NCBI GenBank assembly: GCA_964568855.1
Contig: CAZMSD010000001.1
Location: 62,001 to 126,000 of the forward strand
From: CAZMSD01 sp964568855
Lineage (GTDB): Bacteria > CAIWAD01
Length of the DNA stretch: 64,000 nucleotides
Direction: 5' to 3'
The notes under the pieces are model-generated. The model was not told the DNA's origin. It ran no database searches and saw only the letters and a program-made list of their open reading frames with translations. Positions 26,196 through 37,148 of this stretch are shown piece by piece (within the stretch, counting starts at the first letter, position 1; each line of letters starts with the position of its first letter). The position numbers and the translations under genes are program-made.

Positions 26196-29100
26196 TCAGG
26201 CCTCGGACTTCCGCGGGTCCGCTTTCCCGCCGAGTCCCCGGCCGATGATGGGCAAAGTCCGTTCCTTGTGGAAGGCGATGACGCGCTCCACTTCCTCCAT
26301 CATGGCGACCTTCTTTTCGCCGGAGGCGCGGTAACGCATGTCCACGATCTCGGCACCGGCGATTCCTTCGCCGCCCAGGAATACGCCGCCCATCACCAGC
26401 ATGTGATCCGGGAGGGCGTCGATGCGGTTGGCCGCGGCCCAGGCCCGGCACCAGGCCCGTGAGGTGGCCTTGAGATCGTAGCCCCCACCGCCCAGCAGGA
26501 GCAGGTGCATGCTGTAGTTGCGCAGGTGCTTGAGGGCGCTTTCCATGCCGTTGTTGGTGAAGTGCAGGTTGGCCAGCGGGTCCGACTTGTGGGTATCTGC
26601 GCCTATCACGGCCACCACCACGTAGGGAGCGAAGCGTGTCACGGCCGGGGTGATCACTTCATCGAAGACCTTCTCGAGGACTTCGTCGTCGCTTTCCTCG
26701 GGCAGCGGCAGATTGATCGTGAAGCCCTGGCCCATGTCCTCGCCGATCTCGGTCTCGAAACCGCTCCAGGGGTAGATAGTCTTGCCCGTCTGGTGCAGCG
26801 AGACGGTCAGCACGCGGTCGTCGCGGTAGTAGGCGTCCTGGACGCCGTTGCCGTGGTGGGCGTCGATGTCGATGTAGGCCACCCGGAAGCCCCGGGCGAT
26901 AAACATGTCGATGGCCGCCACCGCGTCATTGACGTAGCAGAATCCCTCGGCGTGGGAACGGCTGGCGTGATGGAATCCGCCCAGGGGATTGAAGACCACG
27001 TTGGCGTTGTCCTCGATGATCAGCTCGGCGGCGGTGATGGTGGCCGAAGAGTACAGCAGCACATAGTCGAAGAGGCTCCGGAAGACCGGGCAGTCCTCCA
27101 CGCCTAGGTTGAACTGCAGGTACTCCTCTTTCCACTGCCCGTCGTTGGCCTCCTCGAGAGCGTCGATGAAGGCCGGGCTGTGCGACTCGATCAGGCGCTG
27201 CTTGGTGACCATCCGCGGCTCCTCCACGCGCATCCAGGGTTCATTGAGGTAGCCCTGCTGGTTGATCAGGTTCAGCGCGGCCCGCGCGCGGCCGGGATCG
27301 AAGGGATGCTCGTCGCCGTATGAGAAGTCGCCGAAACGCCCCGAATAGACGATGATGCTGTCCTTGGGACGCATCACGTCCTCGGCGGGGAAGCAGACGG
27401 TGAAGATCGTGGTGCCCGATTCGGAGAGCCGGGTGGCCGTGGGCCAGGCGCGGTTGAGCAGCGATATGGTGGGCGCGTTCTCGGGAATCACCTCGGCGTA
27501 GACGCCCGCAAGGCCCCGCGAGTAGGCGATCTTGCTCAGGTAGTTAGCCAGAGTGGTGCCGATACCCCGCTTCCAGTAGCTCTCGAGCACCACGATGTCG
27601 AACTCGCCCATCTTGTTGGCCGGGTTGTACATGTAGCGCCCCTCGGCCACGATCTTCGGATTCCTCCAGGGACCCACCAGACCCACGATGGCCATGTCCC
27701 GGCTGTAATCGATGGCGGCCAGCTCCTGGGCCATCTCGTGGCTCAGGGCCTTGACCGTCCCGTGATACCTCATCCGGATCGTCTCCGGGGATAGGGAATA
27801 GAACATCCGCTGCAGGCGGTGCGCGTCGCAGGGGCGCACGGGGCGGTAGCGGATCTCGGTGCCGTCCTCGCAGGTCTGGGAGAATTCGTACTGGTGCGGA
27901 TAGACGCAGCCGGTCTCGGGAGGTATGGGCTGCTCCGCGCTGACGTACTTGTGCTGCACGGCTTCCTCCAGCAGCTGCTGGCGGAACTTGGGGTGGGCGA
28001 TGGAGATCAGAGTGATGGCCCGCTCGCGGATCGACAGGCCGTAGAGGTTGACGATGCCGTACTCCGTGACCACGTAGTCGATCTTGCCCCGGTCGAAAAC
28101 CACGCCGCGGCCGAAACTGGCGCCCACGATGCGCGAGTGCTGACCGTCGGGCGTGGTGGAGGGCAGGGCCGTAATGGTGAAGCCGTTCCGGGAAGCCCGG
28201 GCGCCGTCGATGAAATCCATGCTGCTGGGCAGGCTGCTCTTCTGCAAAGCGTGCTCCGTCATCCCGCGGGCCATCCCCGTGAGTTCCATTTCCCGAACAG
28301 AGTGGATCGCCACCATGCTGTCGTTCCGCGCGACGAGGCTCGGGTAGCCCACCTCGTCCACCGGCAGGAACTCGATGTAGGGATTACGGTCCAGGGCCTT
28401 GTACAATTCACGGGAACCCATGGCCATTGAGGCCACGGTCTTCCCCTTATGGACCTGCTTCTTCATGTTCGTCACGGCACCGGTGCGGATCAGGCGCAGG
28501 ATGTCGTCCGTGAGGATGTCCGTGTGAATGCCCAGGTCCCGCCGGGTGTCCAGGTAGCGCATTGTGGCGGCGCTGATGGGGCCGCGGCCGAAGTGCAGCG
28601 TCATGCCGTCGGAGATCAGGCTGGCGATGTGCCGGCCTATGGTCAGCGACACGGGATCCAGCTCGGGCACGGGCACCTCGAGCAGCTCCGTGTTGCCCTC
28701 CACCAGGCAGTCGAGGCCCTCCACCGGCACCAGGGTGTCGCCGATGGTCACCGGCATGTGTTCGTTGACCTGGGCGATCACCAGGCCGGCGTTTTCCACG
28801 GCGGCCTTGGTGGCGTCGACGGCCACGCCCAGACTGCAGCGGCCGAATTCATCGGGCGGTGATACCTGCACCAGGGCGATGTCCACTTCCACGATACCCT
28901 CGGCCATGGCCTTGGGCAGTTCGCTTACGCGCATGGGAGTGAAATCGGTCAGCAGGTCGGCGTCGGTCCCGGAACCGTGGCGACCGATGTAGAAGCTGTT
29001 GTAGCGGATGCTGTTCTTCAGCCCGCTGCCCGCCAGCCGGGATTCCTCGCGGGCGGTGGCCAGGTGGATCACCTCGATGTCGCGGAACCGGGAAGCCATC

Positions 29101-29243
29101 TCGGCCAGCGTGTCCGTCAGCAGCAGGGGCTCGCCGGCTCCCGAACCGATTACGATGGTCCGGCCGTTGCTGATGCGGGACAGCGCTTCCCCCGCCGAAC
29201 ACACCTTGGCGCCGTAGAGGTCCTTCCAGTTCGAGCTGCTCAT
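26196..29243 (-). CDS. Tripartite fusion: acetyl-CoA hydrolase/transferase + GNAT acetyltransferase + AcuC-type deacetylase
   Basis: 1015 aa in one uninterrupted frame. Residues 1-430: acetyl-CoA hydrolase/4-hydroxybutyrate CoA-transferase fold ('VQVSPPDEFGRCSLGVAVD', 'MTLHFGRGPIS', 'NPYIEFLPVDEVGYPSLVARNDSMVAIHS'). Residues about 460-620: a Pat/AcuA-like GNAT domain ('RYRPVRPCDAHRLQRMFYSLSPETIRMRYHG'; acetyl-CoA loop YWKRGIGTTL at 556-565). Residues about 630-1000: class-I-HDAC/AcuC domain with all catalytic residues visible: H758-H759 ('GGFHHAS'), D794 and H796 ('YIDIDAHHGNG'), D883 ('GADTHKSDPL') and Y922 ('LLGGGGYD'). Cytoplasmic. CoA-transferase+GNAT fusions are known; the added deacetylase is the oddity. 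The neighbour acs suggests it acetylates and deacetylates acetyl-CoA synthetase, like separate AcuA and AcuC in Bacillus. Confidence 0.92.
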   Translation of the reverse strand: MSSSNWKDLYGAKVCSAGEALSRISNGRTIVIGSGAGEPLLLTDTLAEMASRFRDIEVIHLATAREESRLAGSGLKNSIRYNSFYIGRHGSGTDADLLTDFTPMRVSELPKAMAEGIVEVDIALVQVSPPDEFGRCSLGVAVDATKAAVENAGLVIAQVNEHMPVTIGDTLVPVEGLDCLVEGNTELLEVPVPELDPVSLTIGRHIASLISDGMTLHFGRGPISAATMRYLDTRRDLGIHTDILTDDILRLIRTGAVTNMKKQVHKGKTVASMAMGSRELYKALDRNPYIEFLPVDEVGYPSLVARNDSMVAIHSVREMELTGMARGMTEHALQKSSLPSSMDFIDGARASRNGFTITALPSTTPDGQHSRIVGASFGRGVVFDRGKIDYVVTEYGIVNLYGLSIRERAITLISIAHPKFRQQLLEEAVQHKYVSAEQPIPPETGCVYPHQYEFSQTCEDGTEIRYRPVRPCDAHRLQRMFYSLSPETIRMRYHGTVKALSHEMAQELAAIDYSRDMAIVGLVGPWRNPKIVAEGRYMYNPANKMGEFDIVVLESYWKRGIGTTLANYLSKIAYSRGLAGVYAEVIPENAPTISLLNRAWPTATRLSESGTTIFTVCFPAEDVMRPKDSIIVYSGRFGDFSYGDEHPFDPGRARAALNLINQQGYLNEPWMRVEEPRMVTKQRLIESHSPAFIDALEEANDGQWKEEYLQFNLGVEDCPVFRSLFDYVLLYSSATITAAELIIEDNANVVFNPLGGFHHASRSHAEGFCYVNDAVAAIDMFIARGFRVAYIDIDAHHGNGVQDAYYRDDRVLTVSLHQTGKTIYPWSGFETEIGEDMGQGFTINLPLPEESDDEVLEKVFDEVITPAVTRFAPYVVVAVIGADTHKSDPLANLHFTNNGMESALKHLRNYSMHLLLLGGGGYDLKATSRAWCRAWAAANRIDALPDHMLVMGGVFLGGEGIAGAEIVDMRYRASGEKKVAMMEEVERVIAFHKERTLPIIGRGLGGKADPRKSEA

Positions 29244-29361
29244 GGGGCTCTCCTCCGCTGTGGCCGGCCTCTTGGGGAATGCTCCCGGCGCCGGCGCAGC
29301 GGCAATTTGCAGAAAAGTGCCGATAAGGGCCGCGCCCTCCGCGGGAACCGCGGGAGTGAAG

Positions 29362-29389
29362 GGGGGACGGCTCCGCGGAACCGTCCCCC
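29362..29389 (-). terminator. Hairpin between acs and the fusion gene
   Basis: Inverted repeat with arms GGGGGACGG / CCGTCCCCC enclosing an inner TCCGCGGA palindrome, 114 nt downstream of the acs stop and 118 nt before the fusion-gene start. There is no T-run, so termination efficiency is unclear; it may attenuate read-through from acs. Confidence 0.5.
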
Positions 29390-29502
29390 GATGATGTACT
29401 TAACAGCGGACTGTGGAAGCGGGTCGCGGTTTGTGACACGTACCCTTGCTTCCCGGTGATAAGCCTGGCAATCCCGGATACGATCGGGACCGGGATCCCG
29501 CC

Positions 29503-31476
<1,974 letters not shown>

Positions 31477-31603
31477 GAATAACCTCCCTAGCGGTATTTG
31501 GTGAGCGCCGGTTTCGGGCGGAGGCTTGGGGCCCGCCCTCTCCGGCGATCCGGCCTCGCGGCGCAACCGAGTGCGGCCCGGCCGGCATTTGCCTTTATCC
31601 TAT

Positions 31604-31620
31604 CGGCAGTTGAACTGCCG
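31604..31620. repeat. 17-bp palindrome upstream of acs
   Basis: CGGCAGTT-G-AACTGCCG is perfectly symmetric around one base, 128 nt upstream of the acs start and 25 nt past the stop of the transporter gene. On the minus strand it is followed by ATAGGATAAAG, which could serve as a -10 region. It could be an operator for acs or, less likely because of the tight loop, a terminator hairpin. Confidence 0.4.
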
Positions 31621-31645
31621 GAATCGTCTCGTCCTCCCGATTCTC

Positions 31646-32944
31646 TCAGGCGGCCCGGTGATGGGGGCGCTTCACGAGGAAAGACACCACCGCGGCCACC
31701 AGGCATACGATGCCGGAAATGATGAAGGCCGGCATCCAGGCATTCACGCCTTTGGACACCCCCGCGTCGCGGAAAATGCCCGCCATGATGGGACCGACGA
31801 TACCGCCCACTCCGTAGGCCAGGAAGACCCAGCCGTAGTTCTTGCCCACGTTCTTGGTGCCGAAGGTGTCGGCCGTGGCCACGGGAAAGAGGGCGAAGTT
31901 GCCGCCGAAGTTGAAACCGATGATGGCGGAGCCCACGTACAGGAGAATCACGCTGGAGCCCATCCAGAAGAAGAGCAGCATGATCAGGCCCTGCAGGGCG
32001 CACATGATCACCACCGAGCGGCGCCAGCCGAGGAAGTCGGAAATGGTGCCCCAGGCGATGCGGCCGATGCCGTTGGCCAGCGAGAAGAATACCGCCATGG
32101 CCGTTCCCGCGATGGCGCTGGCCTTCACTGCGTCGTAGCCGCTGCTCTTCAGGGCGTCGATACCGAAGAGCTTGATGATGCCGATGGTCATCAGGCCCGC
32201 CATGGCCGAGAAGATGAAGGTGATGAGAATCATGTAATACTGCTTGGTGCCCAGCATCTCGCCCGATTCGAAATCCGCTGCGGGAGCTTCGTGGCCGCTC
32301 TGGTTCGGGTCGGGCGGCGTCCATCCGGCGGGCTGCCAGCCATCGGGAGGATAGACCATCCAGACGGCGCCGATGCAGACCATCACCATGAAGATGATCC
32401 CGTAGAGGAAGAAGACGCTCTGGACCGTGGGCAGGCCGAAGAGGATGAAGTTCTCGAGCAGCTTGCCCCAGGCGCCGGCCAGCTTGACCCAGCCCATGGC
32501 GCCGAAGCCGAAGCCGGCCACGGCCAGACCGGTGATGAAACCTTTCTTGTCGGGGAACCAGCGCATGCCCACCGCAATGGGTGTGACGTAGGCCAGGCCG
32601 ATGCCCGCGCCGCCAAGCAGTCCGATGAAGATGAACTGCGCGGCGAAGTTGCCGCCCAGGACACCGGCCAGCATGTAGCCCGCGCCGAGGACCACGCCGC
32701 CGGCCAGGGCCACCGTGCGGGGACCCACCCGGGCCATCCAGCGTCCGGCCAGCACCATGACCACGGCGAAGGCCGCCAGTCCGGCCGAGAAGATGACCTG
32801 CGTCTGGGTGGCGGTGAAGCTGTAGGGTGCCGCTTTCAGCAGCGGCGTGAAGACCGACCAGGCATAGATCGCTCCCAGCGCCAGCTGGATCAGCAGGGCT
32901 CCCACCACCACAAGCCAGCGGTTCATCACTCTGTCGTCACTCAT
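31646..32944 (-). CDS. MFS transporter, OFA (oxalate/formate antiporter-like) family
   Basis: 432 aa with 12 predicted membrane segments. The N-terminus 'NRWLVVVGALLIQLALGAIYAWSVFTPLL' is the hallmark of the OFA family of the major facilitator superfamily, and 'GRWMARVGPRTVALAGGVVLGAGY' is the MFS loop-2/3 region. A Pro-rich central loop ('GWQPAGWTPPDPNQSG') separates the two six-helix halves. Family members move small carboxylates such as oxalate, formate or lactate; next to acs, acetate or another monocarboxylate is a reasonable guess, but it is only inference. The ATG has AAGAGGT upstream. It is transcribed toward acs, 169 nt away. Confidence 0.88.
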   Translation of the reverse strand: MSDDRVMNRWLVVVGALLIQLALGAIYAWSVFTPLLKAAPYSFTATQTQVIFSAGLAAFAVVMVLAGRWMARVGPRTVALAGGVVLGAGYMLAGVLGGNFAAQFIFIGLLGGAGIGLAYVTPIAVGMRWFPDKKGFITGLAVAGFGFGAMGWVKLAGAWGKLLENFILFGLPTVQSVFFLYGIIFMVMVCIGAVWMVYPPDGWQPAGWTPPDPNQSGHEAPAADFESGEMLGTKQYYMILITFIFSAMAGLMTIGIIKLFGIDALKSSGYDAVKASAIAGTAMAVFFSLANGIGRIAWGTISDFLGWRRSVVIMCALQGLIMLLFFWMGSSVILLYVGSAIIGFNFGGNFALFPVATADTFGTKNVGKNYGWVFLAYGVGGIVGPIMAGIFRDAGVSKGVNAWMPAFIISGIVCLVAAVVSFLVKRPHHRAA

Positions 32945-33458
32945 TGCTACCTCTTGCTCTCAGCAAAGCGGGTCCACCTTTCGGTCCGCCTCCGCCGCCG
33001 TGGCCCGGAGCGTGAACGGAAGCGACTCAGCGAAGCTCTTCGCGCCGTGGCGAAGAGAATCCAAAGTATCATGTTAAGCTACTAACACAGTGCAGGAAAC
33101 ACAATATCAGGGCTCCTGGCCACGCCTGAAAGCGCTCCCTCGACACCCCGCCAGGTGCGAATCCATTGAGCTGGACGATCTGGATAGCCTGCAGGTTATT
33201 CGGTCCAATTAACATCCGTGTTGTTAATCAACCAATAAAATGCGTGGTTCAGCATTGGGGAGAACGGGTATGGAAATTGCAGTTCTTCACCTCGTCGCAA
33301 CCGTCGGGCTCCCGATCCGCTCGCCAGCGCGCGTGGAGCGGAAGAGACGACACGCAGTCCGCATCCGGCACTTCTCAAGCTACTGCATGCCTGCCCGCCC
33401 GGCGGTTTCCGGTCCACCCGCGAACCGATCACATCATCCGATACAGAAAGGGGGAAGC
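32945..33458. other. Intergenic region between divergent genes
   Basis: 514 bp between the leftward transporter and the rightward exported-protein gene. Open frames here are short and lack conserved features; I see no gene. An AT-rich stretch (33190-33245) with TTGTTAATCAACCAATAAAAT-like sequence probably holds the promoter of the rightward gene. No RNA gene is recognised. Confidence 0.4.
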
Positions 33459-35765
33459 ATGAGAACCTGTTTGATCGCCTTCTGCCTTCTGACGGTCGCC
33501 CGGCTCAGCGCCGGACCGCGGATCTTCCTCGACGCAGTCCACGGCAATCCCGAACTGGAGATGCTCTCCGAGACCAGCCTGGCCGAGTTGATGGAGCTCC
33601 TGCCCGAGGCCGAATTCGAACTCTACGGCCCCGCGGACCTGCCCATCTGCCGCCTGTTGCTGGACCTGGAGCTGCCGGCTCCCGGCGTCTACGAGTTCAA
33701 CGTGCCCGAAGAGAGCAGCGAGTTCCTGCGCTTCCTCTACGCCAGGATCGAAGAGGAAGGAGGCGGATTCCAGCTGGGCTACCATCGCCTGGAGAGCCCT
33801 TCGGGAACCCCGTACTACGCTTTCGAGAACGGCATCCTGCTGGAGGAACCGGAACCGGGCGCCTGGACTTTCACCCTGGACGAATTCACCCAGGGAGCCA
33901 TTACTCGCGTGGAGGTGGGCCTGGGACCGTGTTTCCTGGAAACATACCCCTTGCAGCACTACGACCTGCTGCTCAACCTGCCCAATTACGTGATGCAGCT
34001 CTTCCGGGGCACGCCGACGCCCTACAGCGAGGCCGAGAACCAGATCCTGATGGACTTCATGACGGGGGGCGGGTCGATCATGGTGGCCCGGGCCTCGGGC
34101 ATCTTCGCCGAGAAGCCCATCGTCCAGCTTTACGGAATCCAGCAGCCGGCCACCTGGGAGGTCTGCTTCCCCGGGCGCCTGAGTTACGCCAGTCCCTGGT
34201 TGCGCAGCGTCCGCCGCGCCGGCGACTGGTGCTTCTCGCTGCCCCTGGATCCGGCGCCCCGAAAGACGATCTACTACGAAGCCCTGCTCGACCGGCCCCA
34301 TCGCCCGCTCACTTTCCAGGCCGCGGGAGACGAGATCTGGATTACGAACCACTCGGGCGGAACGGTGGATCCCTGCCTGCTCTACCGGCTCGCGGACGCT
34401 AAGCAGGTGGAGGTCAGGTCCTACGCCGCCCTCGTCCCGGGCGGTACCCTCGAACGCGCGCTCGATAAATTCCGTGTCCCGCTGGCCGAGTGGACCGATT
34501 TTCTGCGCGACACGATGGGCGAGGCGGAGCTCCGGCAGGGGCTGAGCCTTCGGGAATCGCGTGACTTCGCCGAAAACTGGCACTGGGCGGAGCGGATCCG
34601 CGAGGAGCTGGACGGGCGCTGGCAGGGGCTTGTACTGTATCACACGGACGCCTACGACGAGCTGATTCCCGCGGGCGGCACGGGAAGGATCGAGACCGTG
34701 CGCCTGCTCTGGCACCTGCTCGATCCTCTGCCCCTGGGCCTGCCGGCCGGCTTCGCGCCGCCGCATCCGCCCCCCGCGACGGAGCCCGTCTGCGATGTGT
34801 ATCACGAGTACGGCGTGCTCTGGGACGGCGACCGGCGCGACCAGCTGGACCAGCAGTTCTGGAGCATGAACTTCCACGACATCGGCCTGCACGACCCCAC
34901 CGACTACTGGGAGTACGTGGATCACATCGTGTTCCACATGGGCCAGAGCGGGTCCGACCTGGCCCAGGAGATCTGGGCCGCGGCGGAGCAGCTGCACGGG
35001 CGCCTGGCCACGGGCATCTCCGGCGAGGGCCTGGACCTGCTGGTGACCGGGGACGAGGACACCCAGGACGGGGTGGAATTCCCCGCGGGCAGCTATCCGC
35101 CGGTGCTGGCGGCGGAGTATCACGGAAGCGGACAGCTGATCGGCCTCTCCGACCAGGGCCTGCTGGCCGAGGGCGCCGACAACCACGCGCTGGTGGAGAC
35201 GCTCTTCGAGTACATGGACCGTCCGGGAGTGGGCGATGATTCATGGCTGCGCAGCTACCCGCCGGTGCAGGAGCTGATTCTCGAGAGTCCGGAACGCGAG
35301 GTGGTTGAATTCGCGCTGCTCAACATGGGTCCCGACACGGTGGCCCCCGCCGCCGGCACGCACGGCGTGCCCTGGCTGGTGCTCGAATCGCTCGCTCCGC
35401 CGCTGGTAGCTCCGGGCGAGTTCGCCCTGGCCCGCTGGGAGGTGGACTTCGCGCAGATCGAAAACGGTGATTTCGACATCAGCCTGCCGGTGGAACCGGG
35501 AGGGCTTTCCTTCCTGCACGCCGTGGTGAACCTGGACCTCCTGCCCCCCGCCGATCTGCGGATCGAGATCGAGGGTCCGGACATCCATCTGAGCTGGGCG
35601 CCCGGTGAAGAGGTTCTCTGGAATGTCTATCGCCTGGAGGGACCCTGGCAGGAGATCGATCCGGGCTGTTGCCAGGCGACGGTGGATCAACCGTATTACA
35701 CCGACCCGGGGGCGCTGGCCCTGGGCCGGGCCTGGTACGTGGTGACCGTGCTGCGCGGGGAGTAG
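33459..35765 (+). CDS. Exported protein of unknown function with C-terminal Fn3-like domain
   Basis: 768 aa. The signal peptide 'RTCLIAFCLLTVARLSAG' is clear, and the ATG has AAAGGGGGAAGC directly upstream. The middle contains 'YDLLLNLPNYVMQLFRG...YSEAENQILMDFMTGGGSIMV', reminiscent of Rossmann/GATase-1-like surface-protein domains (DUF4159/DUF4350 type), then Tyr/Trp/His-rich stretches. The last 80 residues ('LLPPADLRIEIEGPDIHLSWAPGEEVLWNVYRLEGP') look like a fibronectin-III module. No NPFNP tail. Three GTATCAC words lie in this one gene (34637, 34799, 35117), each read as Tyr-His. I do not recognise a specific function. Confidence 0.75.
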   Translation: MRTCLIAFCLLTVARLSAGPRIFLDAVHGNPELEMLSETSLAELMELLPEAEFELYGPADLPICRLLLDLELPAPGVYEFNVPEESSEFLRFLYARIEEEGGGFQLGYHRLESPSGTPYYAFENGILLEEPEPGAWTFTLDEFTQGAITRVEVGLGPCFLETYPLQHYDLLLNLPNYVMQLFRGTPTPYSEAENQILMDFMTGGGSIMVARASGIFAEKPIVQLYGIQQPATWEVCFPGRLSYASPWLRSVRRAGDWCFSLPLDPAPRKTIYYEALLDRPHRPLTFQAAGDEIWITNHSGGTVDPCLLYRLADAKQVEVRSYAALVPGGTLERALDKFRVPLAEWTDFLRDTMGEAELRQGLSLRESRDFAENWHWAERIREELDGRWQGLVLYHTDAYDELIPAGGTGRIETVRLLWHLLDPLPLGLPAGFAPPHPPPATEPVCDVYHEYGVLWDGDRRDQLDQQFWSMNFHDIGLHDPTDYWEYVDHIVFHMGQSGSDLAQEIWAAAEQLHGRLATGISGEGLDLLVTGDEDTQDGVEFPAGSYPPVLAAEYHGSGQLIGLSDQGLLAEGADNHALVETLFEYMDRPGVGDDSWLRSYPPVQELILESPEREVVEFALLNMGPDTVAPAAGTHGVPWLVLESLAPPLVAPGEFALARWEVDFAQIENGDFDISLPVEPGGLSFLHAVVNLDLLPPADLRIEIEGPDIHLSWAPGEEVLWNVYRLEGPWQEIDPGCCQATVDQPYYTDPGALALGRAWYVVTVLRGE

Positions 35766-35845
35766 GCGCCGGATGCCGGATCACGCGAAATGGTGGATTC
35801 CGCACGGAAGCACTCCACGGAACATTGTCACACAAAGCTTGAGAA

Positions 35846-35880
35846 AACACAGAGCCCGGCCGGCGGCCGGGCTCTGTGTT
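35846..35880. terminator. Bidirectional terminator between convergent genes
   Basis: Perfect 16-bp stem (arms AACACAGAGCCCGGCC / GGCCGGGCTCTGTGTT) with a 3-nt loop. It is flanked by AAAA on the left and TTTC on the right, so it can terminate both the rightward exported-protein gene (stop 80 nt away) and the leftward beta-barrel gene (stop 45 nt away). Confidence 0.85.
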
Positions 35881-35925
35881 TCGATTCCCGTGACGCAGTT
35901 GTATCACGGGACGTCTCCTCGCTGA

Positions 35926-37038
35926 TCAGATGCGGATGTTCAGGCCGGCGGTGAAGGAATTGTACTTGCCGATGTTGTAGTCCGCGTTGATGTTCAGCAT
36001 CAGCAGCTTGACGCTCAGGCCCAGCGTGATACGGGACTTGTTCTCGCCAGTGATCTCGAAGTTGATCGGTTGCGTCATGGGGCCGGTAGGCGTATCGATG
36101 ATGTAATCGTAGTTCACCTCCATCTTGGCTGATTCGAACATCAGGCCCGCGTAGGGCGTGATGTTGGCCAGCCCGGCGCCGAACTTCTTGCTGGCGTTGA
36201 CGCCGAAGGCGGTGGTCTTGGTGGTGAACATGTCGCCGACCTTGATGTTCTGCGAGAAGAAGCTGGCGGCCAGGTCCACGGGAAGGTCGATTTCCATCCA
36301 GGCGGCCGGATTGTGCTGCAGGCCGAAACCGAAGTAGTTGAAGCTGCCCAGGTCGCTGCTCAGCTCCACGCTGGGCAGGAAACGGATGGTTAACTGGGTG
36401 CCGAAAACCGTGCCCAGGCTGAACTGGGGCGTCATGAGGGGCAGAAGGTTCGCGCCTGACAGATTGCCGTAGCCGCCGATGGGCAGTACGATCGTCGTGG
36501 GATCGAGTTCCACCGAATCCGGCAGGCCCACGTCGTAGCTTCCCCCGCCGAAGGCGATGGTGATCAGATCATCTTCCGAGCCGATGACGGTGGCGCCCGA
36601 GATTCCCACGCTGGAGGATTGACTGGTCAATTGGTCGAGGAGTTCGTCGAACACCAGGGGCGCGTTCATTTCCAGATCCGGGTCCGTGGCCTCGATCAGG
36701 TCCCTCGCCTCGTCTTCGCTGAAGGTAAAAGAACCGTTGATACTGAAGTTCGTTGCATCCGAAGGAAAGAAGGAACCCATGGCCACGAAGCCGAATTCCA
36801 GGTCCAGTCCCAGTTTCTTGGCCTCGGGAGCACGGTGGAACCAGCCCCCGTTGAGGTCCGCCCCCATGGCCGAGGAGATGGGCTTGAGGTAGGAAGCGGC
36901 CGCGTCGGCGGAGAGTTCATTGAGAGTCTCCTCCAGCGTCTGGGCGGGGACCGTCAGCGGCAGCCCCGCGACGCAGGCGGCAAGCAGACAGGCCAGACAG
37001 CCCCGCCGCGAGAGAAATGAAGTGTAGGAAAACGTCAT
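35926..37038 (-). CDS. Outer-membrane beta-barrel-like protein (resembles DUF6588)
   Basis: 370 aa. The signal peptide ('RRGCLACLLAACVAGLPLTVPAQ') is followed by 'DAAASYLKPISSAMGADLNGGWFHRAPEAKKLGLDLEFGFVAMGSF', the opening I associate with the DUF6588 family of FCB bacteria. The C-terminal half alternates polar and hydrophobic residues in strand-like segments ('RITLGLSVKLLMLNINADYNIG') and ends 'YNSFTAGLNIRI', consistent with a barrel insertion signal. Predicted outer-membrane location; function unknown. The ATG has AGGAGG 5 nt upstream. The gene ends at a shared terminator. Confidence 0.75.
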   Translation of the reverse strand: MTFSYTSFLSRRGCLACLLAACVAGLPLTVPAQTLEETLNELSADAAASYLKPISSAMGADLNGGWFHRAPEAKKLGLDLEFGFVAMGSFFPSDATNFSINGSFTFSEDEARDLIEATDPDLEMNAPLVFDELLDQLTSQSSSVGISGATVIGSEDDLITIAFGGGSYDVGLPDSVELDPTTIVLPIGGYGNLSGANLLPLMTPQFSLGTVFGTQLTIRFLPSVELSSDLGSFNYFGFGLQHNPAAWMEIDLPVDLAASFFSQNIKVGDMFTTKTTAFGVNASKKFGAGLANITPYAGLMFESAKMEVNYDYIIDTPTGPMTQPINFEITGENKSRITLGLSVKLLMLNINADYNIGKYNSFTAGLNIRI

Positions 37039-37148
37039 ACGGTCCTCCTGTTCTGTTGAAAGGGAGTTCATGGGGACCCTTATCGATACGGAGCGAATTG
37101 TTCTGTTCCGCCGTCATACGCTGAAAGTGTCGAACTGCCGACTGGGGA

